In this document: piece after piece, positions 57,139 to 64,000 of the stretch | Layout: the number at the start of each line of letters is the position of its first letter | How positions within the stretch are numbered: position 1 is the first letter of the stretch | NCBI RefSeq assembly: GCF_009296265.1 | Contig: NZ_WBJS01000007.1 | Coordinates: forward strand, 62,001 to 126,000 | Length of the DNA stretch: 64,000 bases | Source of the DNA: Thioclava sp. JE_KL1 | GTDB lineage: Bacteria > Pseudomonadota > Alphaproteobacteria > Rhodobacterales > Rhodobacteraceae | Reading direction: 5' to 3' | The notes under the pieces: generated by a model | Seen by the model: only the letters and a program-made list of their open reading frames with translations | What the model was told of the DNA's origin: nothing | Databases searched by the model: none | Translations under genes and position numbers: made by a program

Positions 57139-57212
57139 TCAAGTAAAGCTTTCTCCAAACATGCCCCCGTGGTCTTCTGTTCTTCAAGGATAGAGCGGAT
57201 AGAGGCGGAGTA

Positions 57213-57956
57213 ATGTTTGCATTGAGCTTCCGTGCTGCACTTGATGCGCCATTTCTGAATGTTGAAGAAGAACGGCAGGCCATCTCGCGCTGGCAGGAAT
57301 ATGGGGATCGGGACTCTCTCGAAATTCTCCTGCGCTCGCATGTCCGTCAGGCCTATGCGCAGGCGCGTCGCTGGGCGACCAATCCGGTCGAGCTCGAAGA
57401 CCTCGTGGCGGAAGGGATCATCGGTTTGATGCGTGCCGCCGAACGGTTCGATCTGACGCAGGATGTGCGGTTCTCCACCTATTCGCACTGGTGGGTGATG
57501 ACCTGCGTCCTCAATGCGCTCGCGCGGATCAAGACGGTGATCGATGTGCCGGCGCGGGTCTATCTCGATGCGCGGATGGGGCGGCTCGACAATCCCGAGG
57601 CGAGCCAGCTTCTGACCGGACTGGTGGCGCTGGATGCCAAGTCGTTCGACGACAGCGATGCCGAGATGATGGAAATGATGCGTAGCCCGGACCTCACACC
57701 CGAGGAACAGACTTTGGCCGCATCCGCGGCGCGCGCGGCGCATGAGGTTCTGGAAGATGCGCTGGACGATCTGGATGCGCCGGATCGCGAGATGGTGCTG
57801 CGGCGCAAACTGCAGACGCCGCCGGAGTCGCTCGACGATCTGGCGCGCGATCTCGGAATCAGCCGGGAGCGCGCTCGGCAAATCGAAAAGCGCGCGCTCA
57901 TCCGGTTGAAGCGATGCCTTGAAAAGCGCGGGTTCAGCCCTGCGATGCTGAACTGA
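57213..57956 (+). CDS. RpoH-like sigma-70 family factor in the flagellar region
   Basis: 247 residues. Region 2 is SHVRQAYAQARRWATNPVELEDLVAEGIIGLMRAAERFDLTQDVRFSTYSHWWV in outline, and region 4 is LDDLARDLGISRERARQIEKRALIRLKR. Overall it resembles RpoH, but the region 2-3 RpoH box QRKLFFNLR is absent and the linker is acidic, so it is probably not a heat-shock factor. A short sigma of this kind is found beside flagellar genes in Rhodobacteraceae. A CtrA box lies upstream. The sulfotransferase gene follows after ten bases. Confidence 0.82.
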   Translation: MFALSFRAALDAPFLNVEEERQAISRWQEYGDRDSLEILLRSHVRQAYAQARRWATNPVELEDLVAEGIIGLMRAAERFDLTQDVRFSTYSHWWVMTCVLNALARIKTVIDVPARVYLDARMGRLDNPEASQLLTGLVALDAKSFDDSDAEMMEMMRSPDLTPEEQTLAASAARAAHEVLEDALDDLDAPDREMVLRRKLQTPPESLDDLARDLGISRERARQIEKRALIRLKRCLEKRGFSPAMLN

Positions 57957-57966
57957 GAGGGCTGGG

Positions 57967-58731
57967 ATGGCACGTCATCTGATGATCGCAGGACATGGGC
58001 GCGCGGGCACGACGCTGTTCTACAATATGCTGCGCGAGACCCTCAAAGGGTTCGAGATCCCGCCGCGCGAGACCAGCGCACTGTCCACGATCGGGCAACC
58101 GGGCGACTGGGTCAGCAAGCGGCCGCTGGATATCTTCCAGATCGCGAATATCGCGCGGGCCAATGTCCGCAACAAGCGGATCGATCTGATCGTGCCTCTG
58201 CGCGATCCGCGCGACATCCTCGTGAGCCGCCACTCGGCGGTGCCGGACGATTACTTCATCTCGTCTGATGCGATGTATTTCATCGGCGGCGCGGATGCGC
58301 CGGCGCCGGTCATGCCGGGGCTGCTGCAGATCCACGAGGCGATCGCGATCGTGCTGAAATCCGGCATTTTCCCGCAAGGCGTCTTCCTTCTGAAATACGA
58401 AGACCTTGCCGATGATCCCGACAGGATTCAGGAGAAGTTGCGCGATGCGCTCGATCTGCAATTCGAGGGGCGTTTTTCCGATTTCGGTGCGGCCGAGATC
58501 CCGGAGGATTTGAAAGGGCCGCTCAACGGCGTGCGCCCGGTCGAGAAAGCCCGCGCGAAGTGGCGCGACGAAGAACATCGGGCGCGCATCTGCGATCAAT
58601 TCTCGCGCTTCCCGGTGCTGTTCGATCTGCTCGAGCAGCTTGGCTACGAAAAGGACCGCAACTGGTTCGCGCCCTTTATGGAGTGGCAGGCGGCGTCGGG
58701 GCGCCGGAGCAAGCGCTTGGGCTTGGTGTGA
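57967..58731 (+). CDS. Sulfotransferase family protein
   Basis: 254 residues. The 5'-PSB motif GHGRAGTTLFYNML binds PAPS phosphate; PLRDPRDILVSRHS is the 3'-phosphate-binding motif, and LLKYEDLADDP is typical of the family. The acceptor is unknown. Genes on both sides belong to motility (sigma factor ten bases upstream, fliK 13 bases downstream), so the target may be a flagellar glycan or surface polysaccharide; this is inferred from position only. Confidence 0.85.
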   Translation: MARHLMIAGHGRAGTTLFYNMLRETLKGFEIPPRETSALSTIGQPGDWVSKRPLDIFQIANIARANVRNKRIDLIVPLRDPRDILVSRHSAVPDDYFISSDAMYFIGGADAPAPVMPGLLQIHEAIAIVLKSGIFPQGVFLLKYEDLADDPDRIQEKLRDALDLQFEGRFSDFGAAEIPEDLKGPLNGVRPVEKARAKWRDEEHRARICDQFSRFPVLFDLLEQLGYEKDRNWFAPFMEWQAASGRRSKRLGLV

Positions 58732-58744
58732 AGAGGACGATGAG

Positions 58745-60115
58745 ATGGACGCGATAGCTGCGACATTGCTGAAGACGACGGCCTCTGGCGCAGGGGCCGG
58801 GCGGAAGCCGTCATCGGAGGCGACCGGCTTCGGATCGCTTTTGCAGGGCGCGCAACCGGATGCGGGTAGTGCCGCGAAGGCGGGGGCGTCGGCGGTGGCC
58901 GCTTCGCCCAAGGGTGCGACAGCGGCGATCCTTGCGGGGAATCCCGCGCTTCAGGCCGATCTGGCCGGGACGCTGCAGAAGGTTCGGGATGGTGCGCTGG
59001 CAGCATTGGCGCAAGGCAAGCCGATCGGGGCGGTGCTGAAAGAGCTGGGCACGTCGCTCGCGGCGGTGCTCGCAGAGTTCGACGCCACACATGGCACGAA
59101 ATTGCAGGAAGCTCTCGCCCAAGCGCTAAAAGGGGTGCAGCTGCAAACTGGCGGCGCGGAGGCAAAGCCTGCCTCGGATCATGCGCACGAAAAAAGCGAC
59201 ACGATTGACGAGGTTTTCGCGAGCCTTCTGGTCTCGCTCGGTCTGCAAGCGAAGCCGCCTGAGCCCGCATCGCCGCAAAAGGGCGGCGCGCAACCCTCGT
59301 CGGTAGCGGGGCTCATGCCCGCGCATTCTGCGGGCGACCTATCCTCTCCGGCGGGGCAGCCGAAGCCTGAGGCACCGCAGACGCAGTCGCAGATCATCAC
59401 ATCCGTTCCGCAGGGGCTGGCCGGGGCGGTGCCCGCGCCACTTGCGCCGGAGGTCCCGCAGAACGACATGGACCCGCGCGTGCGCGCCGTTCTGGAAGCG
59501 GCCGCGAAAGGCGCGGGGAAGACCGGCAAGGCCGAGGCGCAGGCCGCACTGCTGCCCACCGAGCCGAGCAAAGGCGAGCCCAAACCGGCTCAGCCATTCG
59601 CCGAGGCCGCCCGCGCCGGGGCGCTGCCCGATGCGGCCGTGGCACGGCTCACGCAGCATGACGCAAGTCACGCAGCCCGCAGCGAGGCGGCGGCGCAACC
59701 GGGGCAGACAGCCCAGCCCTCGACGCGCTTTGCGGCGTTTGTCGCGACGCAACTCCGCCGCGCCGATCTGCAGGAGGGACGCACCCGCGTGGCCCTGACC
59801 CCGCGCGGGCTGGGCGATATCGAGATCGACGTGGAGCGCGACAAGCGCGGTCAGGTCAACGTGGTCGTTCGGGCCGAAAGCCCGGCGGTGCTAAGCGCCT
59901 TGCGCGGGGATCGCGAGACGCTCGCGGCGATCCTGGCGGGGCAGGGCCTGCAGATGGATAGCGGCGCGCTCGATTTCGAGCAATTCGGCGGTCATGGCGA
60001 GGGCGAAGAAGAACGCTCCTCCGGCCAAGGCGCGAGCATTGACGAAGACGTCCCCGTGCTGGGCGCCGATTGGCAGCCCACCATCGACGACGGACAACTG
60101 GATATCAGGACCTGA
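58745..60115 (+). CDS. fliK: Flagellar hook-length control protein FliK
   Basis: 456 residues. Long Ala/Pro/Gly/Gln-rich N-terminal region with little order, then the conserved FliK C-terminal domain (LRRADLQEGRTRVALTPRGLGDIEIDVERD...VNVVVRAESPAVLSAL) near residues 340-430. FliK is a secreted ruler that stops hook growth and switches export specificity. ATG 58745 follows GAGGACGATGAG. Confidence 0.9.
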   Translation: MDAIAATLLKTTASGAGAGRKPSSEATGFGSLLQGAQPDAGSAAKAGASAVAASPKGATAAILAGNPALQADLAGTLQKVRDGALAALAQGKPIGAVLKELGTSLAAVLAEFDATHGTKLQEALAQALKGVQLQTGGAEAKPASDHAHEKSDTIDEVFASLLVSLGLQAKPPEPASPQKGGAQPSSVAGLMPAHSAGDLSSPAGQPKPEAPQTQSQIITSVPQGLAGAVPAPLAPEVPQNDMDPRVRAVLEAAAKGAGKTGKAEAQAALLPTEPSKGEPKPAQPFAEAARAGALPDAAVARLTQHDASHAARSEAAAQPGQTAQPSTRFAAFVATQLRRADLQEGRTRVALTPRGLGDIEIDVERDKRGQVNVVVRAESPAVLSALRGDRETLAAILAGQGLQMDSGALDFEQFGGHGEGEEERSSGQGASIDEDVPVLGADWQPTIDDGQLDIRT

Positions 60116-60125
60116 GGAGCCACAG

Positions 60126-60800
60126 ATGAGCATCTCCCCGACAAGCACCACGCCGACCGCGGCCACGACCGATGCCGCGACGAACACCGCGCAGTCGAAG
60201 CTCTCGGCGGATTACAACAGCTTCCTGCAGCTTCTGACGGCGCAGATCAAAAATCAGGACCCGCTGAAGCCGATGGACTCGACGCAATTCGTCTCGCAGC
60301 TGGCGCAGCTCAGTCAGGTCGAGCAATCGGTGCAGACCAATACCAACCTCAAGACGATCGACGCCAAGTTGAGCGCGATCGGCGGGATGTCGGATGTGGC
60401 CCTGATGGGCAAGACGGTGTCGCTCGCCTCCGACCGGATCGAGCTGCGCGACGGTCAGGCCAGCACCAGCTACGAGCTTGCCGCACCCGCCGACAAGGTG
60501 ACCGCGATCATCAAGACGGAGGACGGGACCGAACTGCGCCGGATCACAGGCCTGCCCGGACGTTCGGGCGAGAAGATCGCGCTGAACTGGGATGGGCGCG
60601 ATTCTGCGGGGTTGCCGGTGCCCGATGACACGTTCCGGGTCGAGATCGAGGCGCAGGATGCCGATGGCAATGCGGTTTCCTACGACACCTATCCCAGCAC
60701 GCAGGTCGAGCAGGTGCGCTTCTCGTCGCAGGGGCAGTCGCTGGTTCTGCGCAATGGCGAGGAAGTGCCCAGCTCGCTCATCGTTGCGGTGTCGGGCTGA
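60126..60800 (+). CDS. flgD: Flagellar hook assembly protein FlgD
   Basis: 224 residues. The N-terminal part contains the FlgD signature DYNSFLQLLTAQIKNQDPLKPMDSTQFVSQLAQLSQVEQ; the rest is the FlgD beta-domain pair with GEKIALNWDGRDSAGLPVPDDTF. FlgD caps the growing hook. Starts ten bases after fliK. Confidence 0.95.
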   Translation: MSISPTSTTPTAATTDAATNTAQSKLSADYNSFLQLLTAQIKNQDPLKPMDSTQFVSQLAQLSQVEQSVQTNTNLKTIDAKLSAIGGMSDVALMGKTVSLASDRIELRDGQASTSYELAAPADKVTAIIKTEDGTELRRITGLPGRSGEKIALNWDGRDSAGLPVPDDTFRVEIEAQDADGNAVSYDTYPSTQVEQVRFSSQGQSLVLRNGEEVPSSLIVAVSG

Positions 60801-60839
60801 CGCGAGTGTCCCCCTGCGCGGTGCGCGGCGGCGGAGTTC

Positions 60840-61274
60840 CTATCCTTGCTTGAATGGTGCCGCGCTGTTCACCTTCGCCGACTGTAGGCGGGGCACACGG
60901 TCCTTGAGGCCACGCTCGAGCAGCGGGACGAGGTCGTCAGGCGTGACCGTATCGGGGTCGAAGATCCGATTATCCGCGAGTCTGGTCAGCAGATCGAGCG
61001 TCTCGTCGCGCAGTTTCGGCACGAGCGCCGGTCCATCGGGAAGCTCTTTGCCCTTCAGCACCAGCGTCACATCGACCGTCAGATAGCTGACCGCGCGGGC
61101 CCGGAAGATCGGAACCGTGATCGCCCCCAACGCGATGTCGCGCGGGGCAGGCTCGGGCGGGGCTTCGGGCGCTTTGGGCCCCGGCGCGATCTGGCTGCCG
61201 CCAAGATAGCCCAGGCCCGCCGCGACGATCGGCACCACCACGATGAGCAGCACGAGTGTTCTCCAGCGCGGCAT
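60840..61274 (-). CDS. FliL-like flagellar basal-body protein
   Basis: 144 residues with one N-terminal helix (LVLLIVVVPIVAAGLGYLGG), a short Pro/Ala linker and a domain of the FliL shape ending in LLTRLADNRIFDPDTVTPDDLVPLLERGLKDRVP. FliL supports the stator at the motor. Similarity is moderate, so the name fliL is withheld. It is the last gene of the flgF-G-A-H block, nine bases after flgH, and convergent with flgD. Confidence 0.65.
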   Translation of the reverse strand: MPRWRTLVLLIVVVPIVAAGLGYLGGSQIAPGPKAPEAPPEPAPRDIALGAITVPIFRARAVSYLTVDVTLVLKGKELPDGPALVPKLRDETLDLLTRLADNRIFDPDTVTPDDLVPLLERGLKDRVPRLQSAKVNSAAPFKQG

Positions 61275-61283
61275 CGGTCGCGC

Positions 61284-62039
61284 TCAGTAGGGCAGGACGA
61301 CGTCGAGCGCGTCTTCCCCGTAGCGGGGCTGTTGCACCTTGCTGATCTGGCCGCGCCCGCCATAGGAGATGCGCGCCTCGGCGATCTTCTCGTAGGGGAT
61401 CGTGTTGTCCATCCGGATGTCTTCGGGACGGATGATCCCGGCCACACGCAATTCGCGCAGCTCGTGATTGACCTTCACCTCCTGGCGTCCGGCGATCACG
61501 AAATTCCCGTTTTGCAGCTTCCGGATGACGAGGGCCGCGACCTTGAGGCTGATCGTCTCGTTGCGCTTGATCGAGCCGCTTCCGTTGGAGGTCGATTGCG
61601 AGCTGAGATCGACGATATTGCTGCCCGTGGGCAGGTCTTTCTCGCTGACGCCGGGCAGGATCTTCGCGATCTTGCCGCCATAGCCGAGGAAGGTCGGGAA
61701 GCCTACGCTCTGGCTGCCGTCGCGGCTGCGCTGGGAGGCGTTCTGAAGCTGCGCCTCGTCGTTGATGTCGATATCGACGGTCAGCAGATCGCCCACCTTG
61801 TCGGCGCGCTGATCGCCGAAGAAACCGGTGGAGCCGGTCTGCCAGAGCGAGGCCGCCTCGGCCCGCTGCGGAACGCGCGCAGGCTCCAGCGGCGGCATCG
61901 GGACGCTGACCCGGTTCACCTCGGGGATCGTGTCGCCATCGACGACCATGTCGCTCACTTTCGGGTCGCGCTCAAAGGCCGTGCCGGGACCGCAGGCGGC
62001 CAGCGCGAGCATCGGCAGGATGTAGAACGGATGTCTCAC
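61284..62039 (-). CDS. flgH: Flagellar L-ring protein FlgH
   Basis: 251 residues with a lipoprotein signal (LALAACGPG, Cys16). Family hallmarks are SLWQTGSTGFFGDQRADKVGDLLTV, and LQNGNFVIAGRQEVKVNHELRELRVAGIIRPEDI. FlgH forms the outer-membrane ring of the basal body. The start overlaps flgA (ATGA). Confidence 0.95.
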   Translation of the reverse strand: MRHPFYILPMLALAACGPGTAFERDPKVSDMVVDGDTIPEVNRVSVPMPPLEPARVPQRAEAASLWQTGSTGFFGDQRADKVGDLLTVDIDINDEAQLQNASQRSRDGSQSVGFPTFLGYGGKIAKILPGVSEKDLPTGSNIVDLSSQSTSNGSGSIKRNETISLKVAALVIRKLQNGNFVIAGRQEVKVNHELRELRVAGIIRPEDIRMDNTIPYEKIAEARISYGGRGQISKVQQPRYGEDALDVVLPY

Positions 62040-62713
62040 TTCTGAATCTCCACTTTGCCGTCGGGCTTGGCGATGCCTTCGACAATCTTGTTGCTCACGA
62101 GATTGACCACGCGCACCGACTGATCCGCATGGGCGTCGGAGATCGCCTTGCCGGGCGCGGTCAGCGACATCGGGCCTTTCGAATATTCGATCGAGACCGG
62201 GTCGCCGCGCGAGATGATGACCGGCTCGGTGATCGACTGGCTCATCACCGGACGCCCGCGCGCCAGGACCCGGCGCACCTGCATCCCGGCCAGATGGTCG
62301 AGCTGCGTCACGGCATAGGCGCCGACTTGGCCATAGGGCAGGTCGACCATCTGGAAATCATCGCCCGACAGGATGGCGCCGGGGAGGATTTGCTGCGTCG
62401 GGACAGGAACGGGCACGTTCAGCAGTGCAAGCCCCGCGAGGCGCCGCACATCGCCCGACGCCTCGACCGCATTCGCGAGAAACTGCCCCGTGGAGCGATC
62501 CATCCAGAAATCGCTGATCATCTCCGCATCGCCGGGGTCGCTGTCTTGCAGCGTGATCTCGAAATGACCGCTCGGCGGCATCTCGAGGCCCCAGGATTGT
62601 TCTGCCTTCTCGGCGATCAGCACCCGCACGGATTCCGCGCCCGCGGGACCGGCAAGAAGCGCGGTGACGAGCGTGGCGAGAACGGCGGTCGCGGAGGCGA
62701 ATTTCGGGATCAT
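62036..62713 (-). CDS. flgA: Flagellar P-ring chaperone FlgA
   Basis: 225 residues with a signal peptide (TALLAGPAGA-ESV). SAF domain features are GAILSGDDFQMVDLPYGQVGAYAVTQLDHLAGMQVRRVLARGRPV. FlgA helps FlgI assemble the P-ring in the periplasm. Overlaps flgH by four bases and lies four bases after flgG. Confidence 0.92.
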   Translation of the reverse strand: MIPKFASATAVLATLVTALLAGPAGAESVRVLIAEKAEQSWGLEMPPSGHFEITLQDSDPGDAEMISDFWMDRSTGQFLANAVEASGDVRRLAGLALLNVPVPVPTQQILPGAILSGDDFQMVDLPYGQVGAYAVTQLDHLAGMQVRRVLARGRPVMSQSITEPVIISRGDPVSIEYSKGPMSLTAPGKAISDAHADQSVRVVNLVSNKIVEGIAKPDGKVEIQK

Positions 62714-62717
62714 GGCA

Positions 62718-63503
62718 TCACTTGATCTGGTTCGAGGTGGACATCATCTGGTCGGCCGTCTCGATCGCCTTCGAGTTCATCTCATAGGCACGCTGCGCCG
62801 AGATCAGGTCGGTGATCTGCTGGATGATGTTGACGTTGGAGCTCTCAAGGTAGCCCTGTCGCAGGATGCCGACGCCCGGATCGCCCGGCAGCGCCTCGGT
62901 CGGCTCGCCCGAGGCGGTCGTCGCCTGCAGAAGGTTGTTGCCCAGCGGTTTCATCCCCGCCTCGTTGACGAAGGTCGACATCGTGATCTGGCCGATCTGC
63001 ACCGGGGTCGGGTCCTTGCCGACATAGGCCATCACGAGACCCTGCTGGTTGATCTCGACATTGGTGGTGTTGGCCGGGACGTTGATCCCGGGTGCGACCT
63101 CATAGCCGTCCATCGACACGATCTGGCCCTCGGGGCTCAGCTGGAAGGTGCCGGCCCGGGTGTAGGCCTGACTGCCATCGGGCATGTTGAGGGTGAAGTA
63201 CCCGCCGCCGTCGATCGCGAGATCGAGCTGGTTTTCGGTCTGCACCAGCCCGCCTTGCGTGTTGAGCCGCACCACGCCCGCGCTTTGCACGCCGAGGCCG
63301 ATATCCACGCCCACAGGGCGCGCGGTCCCGTCAGCGGAGGTCAGCGAGCCTTCGCGTTGCAGCGACTGGTAGACCAGATCCTGAAACGCGGCGCGGCTGC
63401 TTTTGTAGCCGGTGGTGTTGGCGTTCGCGATGTTGTTCGAGATCACGTCCACATTGGTCTGCTGAGCCAGCATCCCCGTCGCGGCAATTCCAAGTGCTCT
63501 CAT
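62718..63503 (-). CDS. flgG: Flagellar basal-body rod protein FlgG
   Basis: 261 residues. Distal rod protein with the N-terminal rod motif IAATGMLAQQTNVDVISNNIANANTTGYKSSRAAFQDLVYQ and the C-terminal ESSNVNIIQQITDLISAQRAYEMNSKAIETADQM. Start ATG 63503 follows AAGGAGCTGAAGC. Confidence 0.96.
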   Translation of the reverse strand: MRALGIAATGMLAQQTNVDVISNNIANANTTGYKSSRAAFQDLVYQSLQREGSLTSADGTARPVGVDIGLGVQSAGVVRLNTQGGLVQTENQLDLAIDGGGYFTLNMPDGSQAYTRAGTFQLSPEGQIVSMDGYEVAPGINVPANTTNVEINQQGLVMAYVGKDPTPVQIGQITMSTFVNEAGMKPLGNNLLQATTASGEPTEALPGDPGVGILRQGYLESSNVNIIQQITDLISAQRAYEMNSKAIETADQMMSTSNQIK

Positions 63504-63526
63504 GCTTCAGCTCCTTTTCGCGCCGG

Positions 63527-64000
63527 TCAGACTTTGCCAAGCCTGCGCAGTGTTTCCTGACGAAGGGTGTTCTGTTCATCCATCAACTTCACCGCCCGCT
63601 CGTAGGAGCGCTGGATGTCCATCATCCGGGTCATCTCGACCACCGGCTGGACATTGCTCTCTTCGACGAAGCCCTGAGCGACCTGCGTCGTGTCAGACGG
63701 GGTGAAGGCGGGGGCGGCACCTCCGGGCGCGGCAAAGAGGCCGCCGCCCAGACGGTTGAAGCTCTGGATGTCGGGCACATTGAACATGCCCAGCGTGCCG
63801 ATGGTGCCGCTATTGGGCCCCGAGATCGTGCCATCGCGGGAAATGGTGATCTTCTCGCCCGGCGGGATCGCGATCGGCGCGCCGCCCCGGTCGAGAACCT
63901 TGTTGCCCGTCAGCGTCACGAGATTGCCCTGCGGATCGACGGCCAGCCGCCCGTCGCGGCCAAATGCCGTCTGGCCCGCGGGCGTCTGGTAGGCGAACCA
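63527..64000 (-). CDS. flgF: Flagellar basal-body rod protein FlgF, partial
   Basis: Proximal-rod FlgF; the 5' end lies outside the window, so only the C-terminal 157 residues are seen. The last ones, NVQPVVEMTRMMDIQRSYERAVKLMDEQN, are the rod C-terminal motif, and FGRDGRLAVDPQGNLV near the edge is the usual internal motif. The frame is open up to base 64000. It is 23 bases upstream of flgG on the same strand. Confidence 0.9.
   Translation of the reverse strand, partial: WFAYQTPAGQTAFGRDGRLAVDPQGNLVTLTGNKVLDRGGAPIAIPPGEKITISRDGTISGPNSGTIGTLGMFNVPDIQSFNRLGGGLFAAPGGAAPAFTPSDTTQVAQGFVEESNVQPVVEMTRMMDIQRSYERAVKLMDEQNTLRQETLRRLGKV

Overview
The window is a GC-rich chromosomal segment from an alphaproteobacterium of the order Rhodobacterales (Rhodobacteraceae/Paracoccaceae). 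The main reasons are an opgG-opgI-opgH-opgC operon of the Rhodobacter sphaeroides type, an endolysin/holin pair of the kind that releases Rhodobacter gene transfer agent particles, MucR/Ros-type regulators, a CtrA box in front of a sigma factor gene beside flagellar genes, and a fused MrpA/B antiporter subunit. The genus cannot be fixed from the sequence alone. I saw no rRNA, tRNA, CRISPR array, insertion sequence or prophage. Gene density is high and almost every gene looks intact.

Layout. 1-9.3 kb: aldehyde dehydrogenase, lipoprotein L,D-transpeptidase, panB-panC (pantothenate), an M20 peptidase, three small membrane proteins, monothiol glutaredoxin with a BolA partner, and a FUSC membrane protein. 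9.3-19.8 kb: purL, an exported protein of unknown function, a LysR regulator divergent from a large indolepyruvate ferredoxin oxidoreductase, an acyltransferase, murI and a GYF_2/DUF805 protein. 19.8-26.2 kb: argC, ccmE, the GTA-type lysis pair, metG, a GNAT protein and a YoaK-type membrane protein. 25.9-32.7 kb: an extended translation operon on the minus strand (ffh, GNAT, chorismate mutase, rpsP, rimM, sulfotransferase-like gene, trmD, rplS, rpmE), broken between trmD and rplS by a lower-GC, oppositely oriented LprI-family gene. 32.9-39.4 kb: azoR with a divergent LysR regulator, then opgGIHC for osmoregulated periplasmic glucans. 39.8-46.0 kb: the complete seven-function Mrp Na+/H+ antiporter operon in six genes. 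46.1-52.8 kb: a fatty acid hydroxylase-like protein, a split and divergent MnmC pair, a DMT transporter, a soluble lytic transglycosylase and dapA.

52.9-64.0 kb is a flagellar and regulatory region. On the minus strand lie motB, two MucR-type regulators, and a distal flgF-flgG-flgA-flgH-fliL-like block that runs off the window. On the plus strand lie an OmpR-type regulator whose receiver domain lacks the phosphorylation site, an unrecognised 137-residue protein, an RpoH-like sigma factor with a perfect CtrA box upstream, a sulfotransferase, fliK and flgD. The gene order suggests that CtrA, MucR and the atypical OmpR-type protein feed into flagellar gene expression.

The most notable non-genic signal is a family of long GC-rich palindromic elements, each exactly between two convergent genes (around 4.5, 22.6, 46.9 and 49.8 kb). 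They share the core CCCCGGGATATTT / AAATATCCCGGGG and outer GGGGC...GCCCC hairpins. One copy carries an extra stretch of roughly 110 bases at its apex that has its own intrinsic terminator and may encode a small RNA.
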